Positions 1 through 6,855 of a stretch of DNA of 7,612 nt are shown here, in pieces. The notes under the pieces were generated by a model. That model did not search any database. It was not told the DNA's origin and worked only from the letters and a program-made list of their open reading frames with translations. The translations under genes and the position numbers were made by a program. Origin of the DNA: Anaerocolumna sp. GTDB lineage: Bacteria; Bacillota; Clostridia; Lachnospirales; Lachnospiraceae. Where the stretch lies: NCBI GenBank assembly GCA_029256035.1, contig JAQSYR010000052.1:1-7612 (forward strand), given 5' to 3'. The stretch's first letter is position 1, and the number at the start of each line of letters is the position of its first letter.

Positions 1-1418
1 TCTGGTTCCAAAGAAGTCAATTTCTGAATTACGGAATATAACTTTGGCAGACTGTTTCTGGAACTAATCAATCTTTTTTCATATTCCAATTTTATCATGG
101 TATTATCTTCATTTATCTCGGATAACTCTTTATAATCTTTCAAAAGATATTCGTATTCACTACTCTTTTCTTTTGCAATAGATTGATAATGATCAACGGA
201 ATAACCAATGGTGGCACCAATAAATAGGTATTGTGACATCTGAAGAAGAAACTGTGCATTTACAAGGATACTACTTAAATTGAAAAATGAGATACCATTC
301 ATAAATACATAAAACAGAGCAGATAAAACTACTGCCATGAAAGAATGTCTTAAACCCAGAAATAAAGATATTATTATAATATACAGATACATTAGATCCA
401 GCTGTCTTAGTACTGCATGATTTCTTACCAATACCATAATAATGCCAAATCCAAGAAATACACTGATGTTTTCTATATATTCCAAGTACTTTCTTTCTGA
501 GTGTGACAACTTTCTTTTATCTTTTTTCACTTTTGCTTTTATGACTTCCGTATTTTCACTGGATAGTGTACTGAAAAATTCATAAAAACAAACCCATTCC
601 AATTCTTTTTTAATTCTGCATGAATTTATATTACAGCCTCTAAGTTCTCCATCAAAGCCTGTAATTTTAAAGTTTTCTCCAAGGTTTCGGCGTAGTAGTG
701 TGACAATTTCTTCCTCACTAAAACATTGGAAACCTCCAACATTATAAAGGCCAGAAGGTGTTATATCTTTTGCTCTAAGAATTGCATCAACGCAATCTTT
801 CCTATGGACAGGAACAAAATATTTATTTCTATTTGCCTGGTATTTATTATTTGAATATAAGTGATTCCTTATATTGGATAAGAAATCCTTCTGCTTCTCA
901 TTGATGGCAAACCCATAAATATCACCTATTCGAAGTATCACTGTTTCTATTCCATACAGTCTGTGATACTCCTGGACCAGACCTTCTCCCTGCTTACACA
1001 ATAATCCTTTTAACGTAACAGGTTCTGTAGGCTCTTCTTCTGTCTTACCATGTAAATCGCAACCATAGACTTCCGATGAAGATAGAAATATAAACTTTTG
1101 AACAGCATGTATGGCACACTGGTTTAATACATTCATTAAGTGACAAAAATATATATTTGATCCGGTTTCATATTCCCAGGTTTCCTCCATATAAATATTA
1201 CCAGCAAAAACAACCGTATTAGGTTTTACACTGTTAAATATGGTTTGTAACCCAGCGTCATTATTCTTACATTGATACCACTTATAGGAATGCACGGGCT
1301 TTTCGTCTGGTGTAAAGTCAGTATCAGAAAATATATAAACTTCATAATCTTGTTTCACAAACCGGTCAACAAGATTCGCTGCAAAACTATTACATCTTCC
1401 TACATATATAACTTTCAT
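1..1418 (-). CDS. SDR/epimerase domain fused to four membrane helices and a coiled coil (PelD-like architecture), C-terminus outside window
   Basis: An uninterrupted frame of 472 codons continues past the left edge. Residues 1-280 are an extended-SDR (NAD-dependent epimerase) fold: Rossmann start MKVIYVGRCNSFAA, SSSEVYG at 113-119, LRIGDIYG near 160, and a typical C-terminal RIKKELEW at 268-275. A Lys/Arg-rich linker (about 293-312) leads to four hydrophobic segments (about 318-331, 342-356, 359-373, 390-408). A charged, probably coiled-coil stretch (about 412-460) follows, then NSLPKLYSVIQKLTSLEP. The SDR part looks non-catalytic: the YxxxK tyrosine is Gly138 (Lys142 is kept), and GxxGxxG reads G7, N10, A13. 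Four helices plus a linker into a further domain match PelD, the membrane c-di-GMP receptor of Pel polysaccharide synthesis; this identity is inferred, as the GAF/GGDEF-like part is not visible. The start at 1418 is preferred over an in-frame ATG at 1430 because GAGG is well spaced for it and the Rossmann strand begins there. A membrane-bound sugar-nucleotide epimerase is the alternative. Confidence 0.72.
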   Translation of the reverse strand, partial: MKVIYVGRCNSFAANLVDRFVKQDYEVYIFSDTDFTPDEKPVHSYKWYQCKNNDAGLQTIFNSVKPNTVVFAGNIYMEETWEYETGSNIYFCHLMNVLNQCAIHAVQKFIFLSSSEVYGCDLHGKTEEEPTEPVTLKGLLCKQGEGLVQEYHRLYGIETVILRIGDIYGFAINEKQKDFLSNIRNHLYSNNKYQANRNKYFVPVHRKDCVDAILRAKDITPSGLYNVGGFQCFSEEEIVTLLRRNLGENFKITGFDGELRGCNINSCRIKKELEWVCFYEFFSTLSSENTEVIKAKVKKDKRKLSHSERKYLEYIENISVFLGFGIIMVLVRNHAVLRQLDLMYLYIIIISLFLGLRHSFMAVVLSALFYVFMNGISFFNLSSILVNAQFLLQMSQYLFIGATIGYSVDHYQSIAKEKSSEYEYLLKDYKELSEINEDNTMIKLEYEKRLISSRNSLPKLYSVIQKLTSLEP

Positions 1419-1457
1419 CTCATTCCTCATTCCAATTAAGTACCAAAATGTAAAATA

Positions 1458-1511
1458 TGACTTATTATAACATAATAACTAATAAATCTCCATATTATTT
1501 CACATAAGTCA
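1458..1511. repeat. 8-bp inverted repeat bracketing the promoter (possible operator pair)
   Basis: TGACTTAT (1458-1465) and its exact reverse complement ATAAGTCA (1504-1511) flank the promoter described at 1464-1492. One arm overlaps the -10 and start region; the other lies just upstream of the -35. The centres are about 46 bp apart. The region is very A/T-rich, so a chance match is possible, and no regulator is known. Confidence 0.35.
1464..1492 (-). promoter_or_regulatory. Promoter for the SDR/membrane fusion gene
   Basis: Read on the minus strand, the -10 is a perfect TATAAT (1464-1469) preceded by TGT, which makes it an extended -10. A 17-nt spacer separates it from TGGAGA (1487-1492), which matches 4 of 6 positions of the -35 consensus. 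Transcription would begin near 1457, leaving a leader of about 40 nt. The fusion gene can therefore be expressed apart from maeKR upstream. Confidence 0.6.
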
Positions 1512-1674
1512 GCATAAATTTGCTAAATTTACTTACATTTTTCATATGAAATTATACTATAGGCCGTAGCTAAAAAGTACAGGGAAACCATAGCAAAAAT
1601 ATAAGCTTAATTTGTTGTTCTTAAAATACTGACAATTTAGTTTTTTACACTCTTAGGAAATGATTCACGCATTA

Positions 1675-2355
1675 TTATTGAATTTTATACTTTATACTTG
1701 GTCTTCCTCCCGTTTTATAATCGACTTTGCTGATAACCTCATTGCTTTCTATAAAATAATTCATGTAACGTCTTACGGTGACTTTCGATAAACCGGTATG
1801 TGCCGATATTTCCTCACTTGTAAGGAATTCATTCTTCCTTTCCCGCATATAACTGCGAATTAGATAAAGGGTTTTATCCTGTAACCCTTTACTTAATTCC
1901 ATTTGTTTTTCTGCATACCCGTCCTCTTTAAGATTAATTAAATCATCTACATCTTCCTGGGTAAAGTTAATCCCACTTTTTATCATCTTATTTTTTAATA
2001 AGTATTTATCAATGGCTTTTGAAAATCTCTCATACTTAAACGGCTTCACAAGATAATCTAATATTCCAAGGTGCAATGCCATATCCAGGCTGCCTACATC
2101 GTTGGCTGCAGTAACCATAATTACATCGGTTTCATATTTGGCTTCTCTTATTTTTTCTAGAAGCTCTAAACCTGAAATATTTGGCATGTATAGATCAAGA
2201 ATCAACAGCTGAACCTCCGTATTCTTCAAATATTCCCAGGCATCCTTCCCATTATGAAAGGTTGCTACCACGTCTAGTCCGGGAATTTTTTGAATGTATT
2301 GTTTGTTAATGGCTGCTACCATAAGATCATCTTCCACAATTACAACTTTTATCAC
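1675..2355 (-). CDS. maeR: CitB/DcuR-family response regulator of malate use (MaeR)
   Basis: This is a 226-residue cytoplasmic response regulator. The receiver domain (about 1-120) has the acidic pocket E8-D9-D10, phosphoacceptor Asp54 in LLILDLYMP, Thr82 and Lys104 in LVKPF. A helical linker follows. The C-terminal DNA-binding domain (about 160-226) has the helix-turn-helix SEEISAHTGLSKVTVRRY and the closing GGRPSIKYKI typical of the CitB/DctR class. The frame stays open upstream to an ATG at 2424, but that start would overlap maeK by 50 nt. GTG at 2353-2355 is chosen because GGAGGAGAG lies 5 nt before it and the protein then starts with the usual receiver strand VIKVVIVEDD. It lies 19 nt after maeK, so the two are surely co-transcribed and form a cognate pair. 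By position and family it should activate maeEP in response to malate; target and ligand are inferred. DcuR- or CitB-like control of another dicarboxylate is the alternative. Confidence 0.88.
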   Translation of the reverse strand: MIKVVIVEDDLMVAAINKQYIQKIPGLDVVATFHNGKDAWEYLKNTEVQLLILDLYMPNISGLELLEKIREAKYETDVIMVTAANDVGSLDMALHLGILDYLVKPFKYERFSKAIDKYLLKNKMIKSGINFTQEDVDDLINLKEDGYAEKQMELSKGLQDKTLYLIRSYMRERKNEFLTSEEISAHTGLSKVTVRRYMNYFIESNEVISKVDYKTGGRPSIKYKIQ

Positions 2356-2360
2356 GGTAT

Positions 2361-2369
2361 CTCTCCTCC
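2361..2369 (-). promoter_or_regulatory. Ribosome binding site fixing the GTG start of maeR
   Basis: GGAGGAGAG on the minus strand lies in the 19-nt gap between the maeK stop (2375-2377) and GTG at 2355, with 5 nt before the start codon. It is close to the perfect anti-16S sequence. The upstream ATG at 2424 lies inside maeK. Confidence 0.8.
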
Positions 2370-2374
2370 ATATA

Positions 2375-3970
2375 TTAAAATCGTTTCCTTTTCTTATTAA
2401 AGCTAATGGTAATGGAACTTCCAATTCCTTCTTCCGAATCTACCTCCACTGCTCCATCGCATCGTGCTACGATATCTCCAATTAGTGATAGCCCGATTCC
2501 ACGCTTATTCCCCTTTGTTGAAAAATTCTTAATAAATATTTTTTGTGAGACATCCTTACTCATACCAATTCCAGTATCATCTACCGTAATAATCAGACCA
2601 CCATCATTTCTTTGAATAAATACATTCACATCTCTGGCATCCTCTTTATCCTTTACTGCATCAAATGCATTTTCAATCAAATTACCCAGAATTGTAACCA
2701 AATCATTGGTTGACAGATAATCGTTGTGAGCTTCCAAATAGCTGCCTTTTTGCAACGTCATCCTTATATTTAATTCTTTTGCCCTGTTTTGCTTACCAAG
2801 AAGCAAAGCAGCAATTGTCAAGTTCTCTATTTGTTTGGAAATAGAATGATATCCCTGATTTTCTTCTGCCTGGGTTGTTGCAATATAATCAATTGCCATC
2901 TGGTATTCACCCAGCTGTAACATTCCTAATATTACATGCAATTTATTTACATGTTCATGGGTATTCGCCCTTAAAGCATCCACTATATGTTTTACTCCGG
3001 TTAGTTGTTCTGCTAGTTTTGTCACCTCGGTTTTATCACGAATTAATGATATGGTACCTATGAGCTTCCCCTGTTCTATGATTGGAATGCTATCAATTAA
3101 AAATGTTATATTATGAATTGTTAATTCCTGGTTATAAACTTTTTCTAAAGAATCCATGGCCGGAATATGGTATTGCATTGCAAATTTCTCAACGGAAGCA
3201 TCCGATATTTCAACATTTAAGTTGGTTACCATTTGTTTCATAGCTTTGTTAACAAAGATACAGTTACCACTTTGATCCGTAGCTATAATGCCTTCCTCTA
3301 ATGTGTCTAATAATTCTTCTCGCTGCAGGTACATTTTAACAAACTGGGAAGGTTCATGTCCTAACAAGCTGATTTTTATTGACCGCGCCAGCAAATATGC
3401 AACCAAAATTCCAACAGATATTGCAAGTGCAAATATAATAACAAATTCTTTTACTATCTCATTTCTTAGATCCTGTATTTTGGCTGTATATGCACTTACC
3501 ATCACAAACCCAATAATTTCCCCATTCTCATCTTTAATACTTGAAAATGCTCTTCTCTGATACGCCCTAGTTCCCTTTCTATTGGTAATATAAGGTTTGG
3601 CACCTTGTAGAATCTCTTTCTCATCTCCCCCTGTAAAGGAACCACCAATTTTACTATCCTCCGGATGGTAAAGCCGGATTCCTTCGGAATTGGCAATAAC
3701 GATTAAGTCAATTACTGCTACCTCTTTTATAATCTGTTCCAGTTGTTTTTTACTCTCTGATGATAAATAATTCTCCTTTATCATTTCTTCCACTCTATTG
3801 TCTAAAGCAAGTATTTCTGCCATAGATAGAATGGTAGTATCAATATTCTTATTTAAGGTTTTTAAGTCTCTTGCCAAGGTATAACTAAATACTGCAAATA
3901 AAATGAGGATAGCCAGCAAAATATAGGATAGCAATATTTTATTCATTAAAGTCAGTTTTCTTTTTTCCAT
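2375..3970 (-). CDS. maeK: CitA/DcuS-family malate sensor histidine kinase (MaeK)
   Basis: This 531-residue membrane kinase senses an external carboxylate and phosphorylates MaeR. Membrane helices at about 11-31 and 174-196 enclose an extracytoplasmic PAS/Cache-like sensor (about 32-173). The sensor contains GIRLYHPEDSKIG, TGGDE, KPY and an RR pair at 139-140. Arg99, His102, Lys125 and one of the arginines fall where CitA and DcuS hold the ligand's carboxylates. A cytoplasmic PAS domain (about 214-316) follows. The Spo0B-like dimerisation helix carries the probable phospho-His338 in THEHVNKLHVILGMLQLG. The ATPase domain has the N box LIENAFDAV (Asn434), the G1 box DDTGIGM and the G2 box RGIGLSLI. 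All catalytic boxes are intact and the length is usual for the family. The ATG at 3970 is preceded by AGGAGGAG. The malate ligand is inferred from the divergent malic enzyme and transporter genes; citrate or another C4-acid is possible. Confidence 0.9.
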   Translation of the reverse strand: MEKRKLTLMNKILLSYILLAILILFAVFSYTLARDLKTLNKNIDTTILSMAEILALDNRVEEMIKENYLSSESKKQLEQIIKEVAVIDLIVIANSEGIRLYHPEDSKIGGSFTGGDEKEILQGAKPYITNRKGTRAYQRRAFSSIKDENGEIIGFVMVSAYTAKIQDLRNEIVKEFVIIFALAISVGILVAYLLARSIKISLLGHEPSQFVKMYLQREELLDTLEEGIIATDQSGNCIFVNKAMKQMVTNLNVEISDASVEKFAMQYHIPAMDSLEKVYNQELTIHNITFLIDSIPIIEQGKLIGTISLIRDKTEVTKLAEQLTGVKHIVDALRANTHEHVNKLHVILGMLQLGEYQMAIDYIATTQAEENQGYHSISKQIENLTIAALLLGKQNRAKELNIRMTLQKGSYLEAHNDYLSTNDLVTILGNLIENAFDAVKDKEDARDVNVFIQRNDGGLIITVDDTGIGMSKDVSQKIFIKNFSTKGNKRGIGLSLIGDIVARCDGAVEVDSEEGIGSSITISFNKKRKRF

Positions 3971-4010
3971 ACCACATTCTCCTCCTGGTCTTATTATAAT
4001 CTATATTCAT

Positions 4011-4039
4011 ATTATCAGCCATTTTTTTTACTTTCTAAA
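4011..4039 (-). promoter_or_regulatory. Probable maeKR promoter
   Basis: On the minus strand TTTAGA (4034-4039, 4 of 6 to consensus) and GATAAT (4011-4016, 5 of 6) are 17 nt apart, giving a start near 4004. A perfect TATAAT at 3993-3998 was judged less likely: it has no -35, and transcription would begin inside the ribosome binding site at 3979-3986. The -35 overlaps the first of the direct repeats at 4032-4054, which suggests self-regulation. Confidence 0.5.
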
Positions 4040-4054
4040 GTTTTTCTATAGTTT
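4032..4054. promoter_or_regulatory. 11-bp-spaced direct repeats, candidate MaeR binding site
   Basis: TTTCTAAAGTTT (4032-4043) and TTTCTATAGTTT (4043-4054) match at 11 of 12 positions and are offset by 11 bp, about one DNA turn. A weaker third copy, TTTCATAATGTA, begins at 4052. They lie roughly 43-65 bp before the predicted maeE start, a usual place for an activator dimer, and touch the maeK -35. CitB-class regulators bind A/T-rich repeated sites; assignment to MaeR is inferred. Confidence 0.5.
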
Positions 4055-4061
4055 CATAATG

Positions 4062-4090
4062 TATTCACTGTAAAATTCTCATGTTATACT
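4062..4090 (+). promoter_or_regulatory. Promoter of the maeEP operon
   Basis: TATACT (4085-4090) preceded by TGT forms an extended -10. A 17-nt spacer leads back to TATTCA (4062-4067), which matches only 3 of 6 -35 positions. The poor -35 fits a promoter that needs an activator, and the direct repeats end 7 bp before it. The start would be near 4097, with a leader of about 37 nt. Confidence 0.6.
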
Positions 4091-4133
4091 ACGTTTACAA
4101 AATACAACCCATCAGAATAAAGGAGATAGGATT

Positions 4134-5324
4134 ATGGATTATAATAAGTTAGCCTTAGACATGCACGAACAAAATAAGGGGAAAATTAAAGTTGTTTCAA
4201 AAGTGGATGTGAAAACTCGTGAAGATTTAAGTACTGCTTATACACCTGGTGTTGCTGAGCCTTGTAGAAAAATTAGGGATAATCGAGATGATGTTTACCG
4301 TTACACAGCAAAAGGTAACCTGGTTGCCGTAGTTACAGATGGAACTGCAGTGCTTGGCCTTGGAGATATCGGTCCAGAAGCTGCGCTCCCTGTTATGGAA
4401 GGCAAGGCTATTTTATTCAAACAATTTGGAGATATTGATGCTTTCCCAATCTGTCTTGATACAAAAGATACGGAAGAAATTATAAAAGCTGTAAAATATA
4501 TAGCTCCTACCTTCGGCGGTATCAATCTGGAAGACATTTCTGCACCAAGGTGCTTTGAAATTGAAAGACGTTTAAAGGAAGAATTAAATATTCCTGTATT
4601 CCATGACGATCAGCACGGTACTGCTATTGTTGTAGCAGCTGGTTTAATTAATGCTCTTAAATTAGTCAAAAAGCCGCTAAAGGAAGCTAAAGTTGTAATC
4701 AATGGTGCCGGTTCTGCAGGAATATCCATCTGCAAATTATTATTACAGATAGGAATTGGTGATGCTGTATTAGTTGATATCAAAGGAGCATTATGCCCTG
4801 GTCAGGAATGGATGAATCCAGTACAGGCACAGATGGCTGAAATCACCAATAAGGATAAGCAAACTGGACCATTATCAGAAATAATGAAGGGGAAAGACGT
4901 ATTTATTGGTGTCTCTGCGCCAAATATTGTATCCTCTGATATGGTGGCTTCCATGGCAGCCGACTCCATTGTTTTTGCTATGGCTAATCCTACTCCTGAG
5001 ATTTTACCGGAAGAAGCCAAAAAAGGTGGCGTACGAGTAATGGCTACTGGTCGTTCCGACTATCCAAACCAAATTAATAATGTGTTAGTTTTCCCAGGTA
5101 TCTTCCGCGGTGCTCTGGATGTACATGCCAGTGATATAACAGAAGAAATGAAGATTGCTGCTGCAAAAGCAATTGCAAGTATCATTACAGATGAGGAATT
5201 AACAGAAGAATATATTATTCCAGGTGCATTTGATGAACGTGTAGTGAAGGCAGTTGCAAAAGCTGTTGCTGATGTTGCTACAGGTAGTGGGATTGCTAAG
5301 AATCCCTTGAAGAAAGGAGAGTAA
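4134..5324 (+). CDS. maeE: NAD-dependent malic enzyme, decarboxylating (MaeE)
   Basis: The 396-residue soluble enzyme converts malate to pyruvate and CO2 with reduction of NAD(P). All family landmarks are present: catalytic Tyr36 in STAYTPGVAEP, catalytic Lys91 in EGKAILFKQFGDID, metal ligands Glu133-Asp134 in NLEDISAPRCFEIE and Asp159 in FHDDQHGTA, the dinucleotide loop GAGSAG (191-196), and Asn285 and Asn316 in MANPTPEI and NQINNVLVFPG. Asp215 in LVDIKG, at the end of the second Rossmann strand, favours NAD over NADP (inference). The length fits the short bacterial malic enzymes without the phosphotransacetylase-like extension. ATG at 4134 follows AGGAG with 8 nt between. It is the first gene of an operon with maeP 3 nt downstream and lies divergent to maeKR, so its role is growth on imported malate. 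The family also includes oxaloacetate-decarboxylating forms and NADP enzymes, which sequence alone does not fully exclude. Confidence 0.95.
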   Translation: MDYNKLALDMHEQNKGKIKVVSKVDVKTREDLSTAYTPGVAEPCRKIRDNRDDVYRYTAKGNLVAVVTDGTAVLGLGDIGPEAALPVMEGKAILFKQFGDIDAFPICLDTKDTEEIIKAVKYIAPTFGGINLEDISAPRCFEIERRLKEELNIPVFHDDQHGTAIVVAAGLINALKLVKKPLKEAKVVINGAGSAGISICKLLLQIGIGDAVLVDIKGALCPGQEWMNPVQAQMAEITNKDKQTGPLSEIMKGKDVFIGVSAPNIVSSDMVASMAADSIVFAMANPTPEILPEEAKKGGVRVMATGRSDYPNQINNVLVFPGIFRGALDVHASDITEEMKIAAAKAIASIITDEELTEEYIIPGAFDERVVKAVAKAVADVATGSGIAKNPLKKGE

Positions 5325-5327
5325 AGT

Positions 5328-6641
5328 ATGGACTTGAATATTCAGACAAGGCAAATGACATTTACAGAAAAATTAAAGACAATTGAAATCTCTGGTATAT
5401 CGCTACCTTTTTACTTAGCCATTACTGCTATCGTCAGCATTATGATGTACATGGATTGGCTACCAGGTGGTATGATTGGTGCCTTTGCTATCATGATGGT
5501 CTTTGGCGGATTATTTAATACAATTGGTAATAATACCCCGATTCTTAAGACCTATCTTGGTGGAGGAGCAATCGCTTGTATTTTTGCTTCAGCATTTTTA
5601 GTCACTTTTAAGCTTATACCCGTTTCAGTTATTGATAATGTTGATACATTTATGAATACTACTGGTTTCCTAAATTTCTATATTGCAGCTTTAATCACAG
5701 GAAGTATCCTTGGAATGAATCGTAAACTGCTCTTAAATGCAGCGATTCGCTTTTTACCGGTTGCTTTATGTTCTATGACTTTTGCTATCTTTATGGTAGG
5801 CTTATTTGGTATGTTAACCGGTTATGGATTTATTGACGCAATCATGTACATTGCTATTCCAATGATGGGAGGCGGTATGGGTGCAGGTGTCGTTCCATTA
5901 TCAGGTATGTATGCAGAAGCTTTAGGTCAGGATTCCGCGGTTATTATCTCCCGTATGATTCCTGCCTCAACCCTTGGCAATGTAATGGCGATTATTGGTT
6001 CTGGTCTGCTTGCCAAACTAGGCGAAGTAAAGCCTGCTTTATCAGGCAATGGTAAACTTATGAAAAAAGATCCTTCCGATATGTCAGAAAATAAGGTGAA
6101 TAAGCCAGATCTTCAAATGCTTGGTATTGGAATTATACTCTCCATTTTCTTCTACATGGCCGGAACTATTATCAGCAAATATGTGCCAACAATTCATGCC
6201 TATGCTTGGATGATTATCCTTGTGGCAACTTCAAAAGCCATCGGCGTAATTCCGGAAAAATTTGAGAAATCTGCTCAACAGTGGAGTCAATTTGTAATGA
6301 GTAATTGGACCAGTGCACTTCTTGTTGGTATCGGAATCTCCATGATTGACTTAAATGCTGTAGCAGCTTCACTCTCACCACTTTATTTACTATTAGTTGC
6401 TGTTGTTGTTGGTGGCGTTGTAATTGGCGCAGGTTTAGGTGGTTATCTGGTAGGCTTCTATCCGATTGAATCTTCTATTACTGCAGGTTTATGTACTACA
6501 AATATGGGTGGTACTGGTGATATTGCTGTACTATCTGCTGCCAAGAGAATGGAGTTACTTCCATTCGCACAGATTGCTACCAGAATATGCGGTGCCTTAA
6601 TATTAGTCTTAGCAAGTATATTGATTCGTGTTTTATTTTAA
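5328..6641 (+). CDS. maeP: 2-hydroxycarboxylate transporter family malate permease (MaeP)
   Basis: This 437-residue polytopic membrane protein is about 11-12 hydrophobic segments long, split by a hydrophilic loop (about 232-262) into two halves of inverted topology. That is the 2HCT family plan (CitS, MleP, CimH, MaeP). Each half has the glycine-rich re-entrant loop: GGGMGAGVVPLSGMY (181-195) and NMGGTGDIAVLSAAKR (392-407). The conserved GNNTPILKTYLGGG (67-80) is present, as is the C-terminal RMELLPFAQIATRI; arginines of this last segment bind substrate carboxylates in CitS. ATG at 5328 follows AGGAG, which overlaps the maeE stop region, so translation is probably coupled. Substrate malate is inferred from co-transcription with maeE. 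Family members work as H+ or Na+ symporters or as malate/lactate or citrate/lactate exchangers, and the sequence does not tell which. No citrate lyase or malolactic enzyme gene is visible nearby. Confidence 0.93.
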   Translation: MDLNIQTRQMTFTEKLKTIEISGISLPFYLAITAIVSIMMYMDWLPGGMIGAFAIMMVFGGLFNTIGNNTPILKTYLGGGAIACIFASAFLVTFKLIPVSVIDNVDTFMNTTGFLNFYIAALITGSILGMNRKLLLNAAIRFLPVALCSMTFAIFMVGLFGMLTGYGFIDAIMYIAIPMMGGGMGAGVVPLSGMYAEALGQDSAVIISRMIPASTLGNVMAIIGSGLLAKLGEVKPALSGNGKLMKKDPSDMSENKVNKPDLQMLGIGIILSIFFYMAGTIISKYVPTIHAYAWMIILVATSKAIGVIPEKFEKSAQQWSQFVMSNWTSALLVGIGISMIDLNAVAASLSPLYLLLVAVVVGGVVIGAGLGGYLVGFYPIESSITAGLCTTNMGGTGDIAVLSAAKRMELLPFAQIATRICGALILVLASILIRVLF

Positions 6642-6678
6642 TAAATTTGTATGACCCCTTGTGAACTGAGTCGCCTAG

Positions 6679-6706
6679 AAAGCCCCTCCTATCACGAGGG
6701 GTTTTT
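6679..6706 (+). terminator. Intrinsic terminator of maeEP
   Basis: CCCCTC (6683-6688) pairs perfectly with GAGGGG (6696-6701) across a 7-nt loop. It is followed by TTTTT (6702-6706), and the upstream A residues can extend the stem into the T tract. It lies 38 nt after the maeP stop. The T tract is on the plus strand only, so it serves maeEP. Confidence 0.9.
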
Positions 6707-6825
6707 CTGTTGCAAAGCGAATCCTTTTGATCTGTTAACAAAAAGCATTACTACACTTCTGGATTCCAATCCTCGAATTCTCCCGATTTAGTAATTATTT
6801 TAGCCTAATTTGTCTAACTAATTTT

Positions 6826-6855
6826 ATTCCATTTTGCTACATATTATGTTATTAT
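6826..6855 (+). promoter_or_regulatory. Possible promoter of the secreted-protein gene
   Basis: TATTAT (6850-6855) preceded by TGT can act as an extended -10. The best -35 is the weak ATTCCA (6826-6831) at an 18-nt spacing. The start would be near 6862, about 10 nt before the ribosome binding site AAGGAGG (6872-6878). Because the terminator at 6679-6706 isolates the gene from maeEP, it needs a promoter of its own in this gap. Confidence 0.4.

Larger units (their letters stand above)
1419..1674. other. Intergenic region between maeR and the SDR fusion gene
   Basis: These 256 A/T-rich bases hold the fusion gene's promoter, its leader and the inverted repeat noted above. No convincing stem-loop with a T tract follows maeR on the minus strand, so maeKR transcripts may read through into the fusion gene. 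No small gene with a credible start signal was seen. Confidence 0.6.

Noticed and set aside
1511..1534. Repeated TAAATTT with flanking AGCA/TGCT arms, considered as an operator or stem-loop after maeR.
   Set aside because: It is short, A/T-only in the core and lacks a T tract on the minus strand, so it is neither a terminator nor better than chance for this composition.
2294..3063. Open frames of 62-69 codons on the plus strand across the kinase and regulator genes.
   Set aside because: They lie wholly within maeK/maeR, have no ribosome binding sites and give low-complexity sequence; they are antisense shadows.
3502..3696. A 64-codon minus-strand frame inside maeK.
   Set aside because: It overlaps the sensor domain in another frame and has no start signal or family resemblance.
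3993..3998. Perfect TATAAT on the minus strand as the maeK -10.
   Set aside because: Transcription would start inside the maeK ribosome binding site and there is no usable -35; GATAAT at 4011-4016 is the better candidate.
4066..4084. Possible CcpA cre site in the sequence beginning CACTGTAAAATTC.
   Set aside because: The central CG and the symmetrical right half of the cre consensus are missing.
4301..5020. Minus-strand frames of 72-78 codons within maeE.
   Set aside because: They are antisense to a gene with every catalytic motif intact and carry no translation signal.
6720..6770. GAATCC and GGATTC arms, considered as a second stem-loop or a small RNA.
   Set aside because: The arms are 6 bp and about 38 nt apart with no supporting stem, promoter or T tract.
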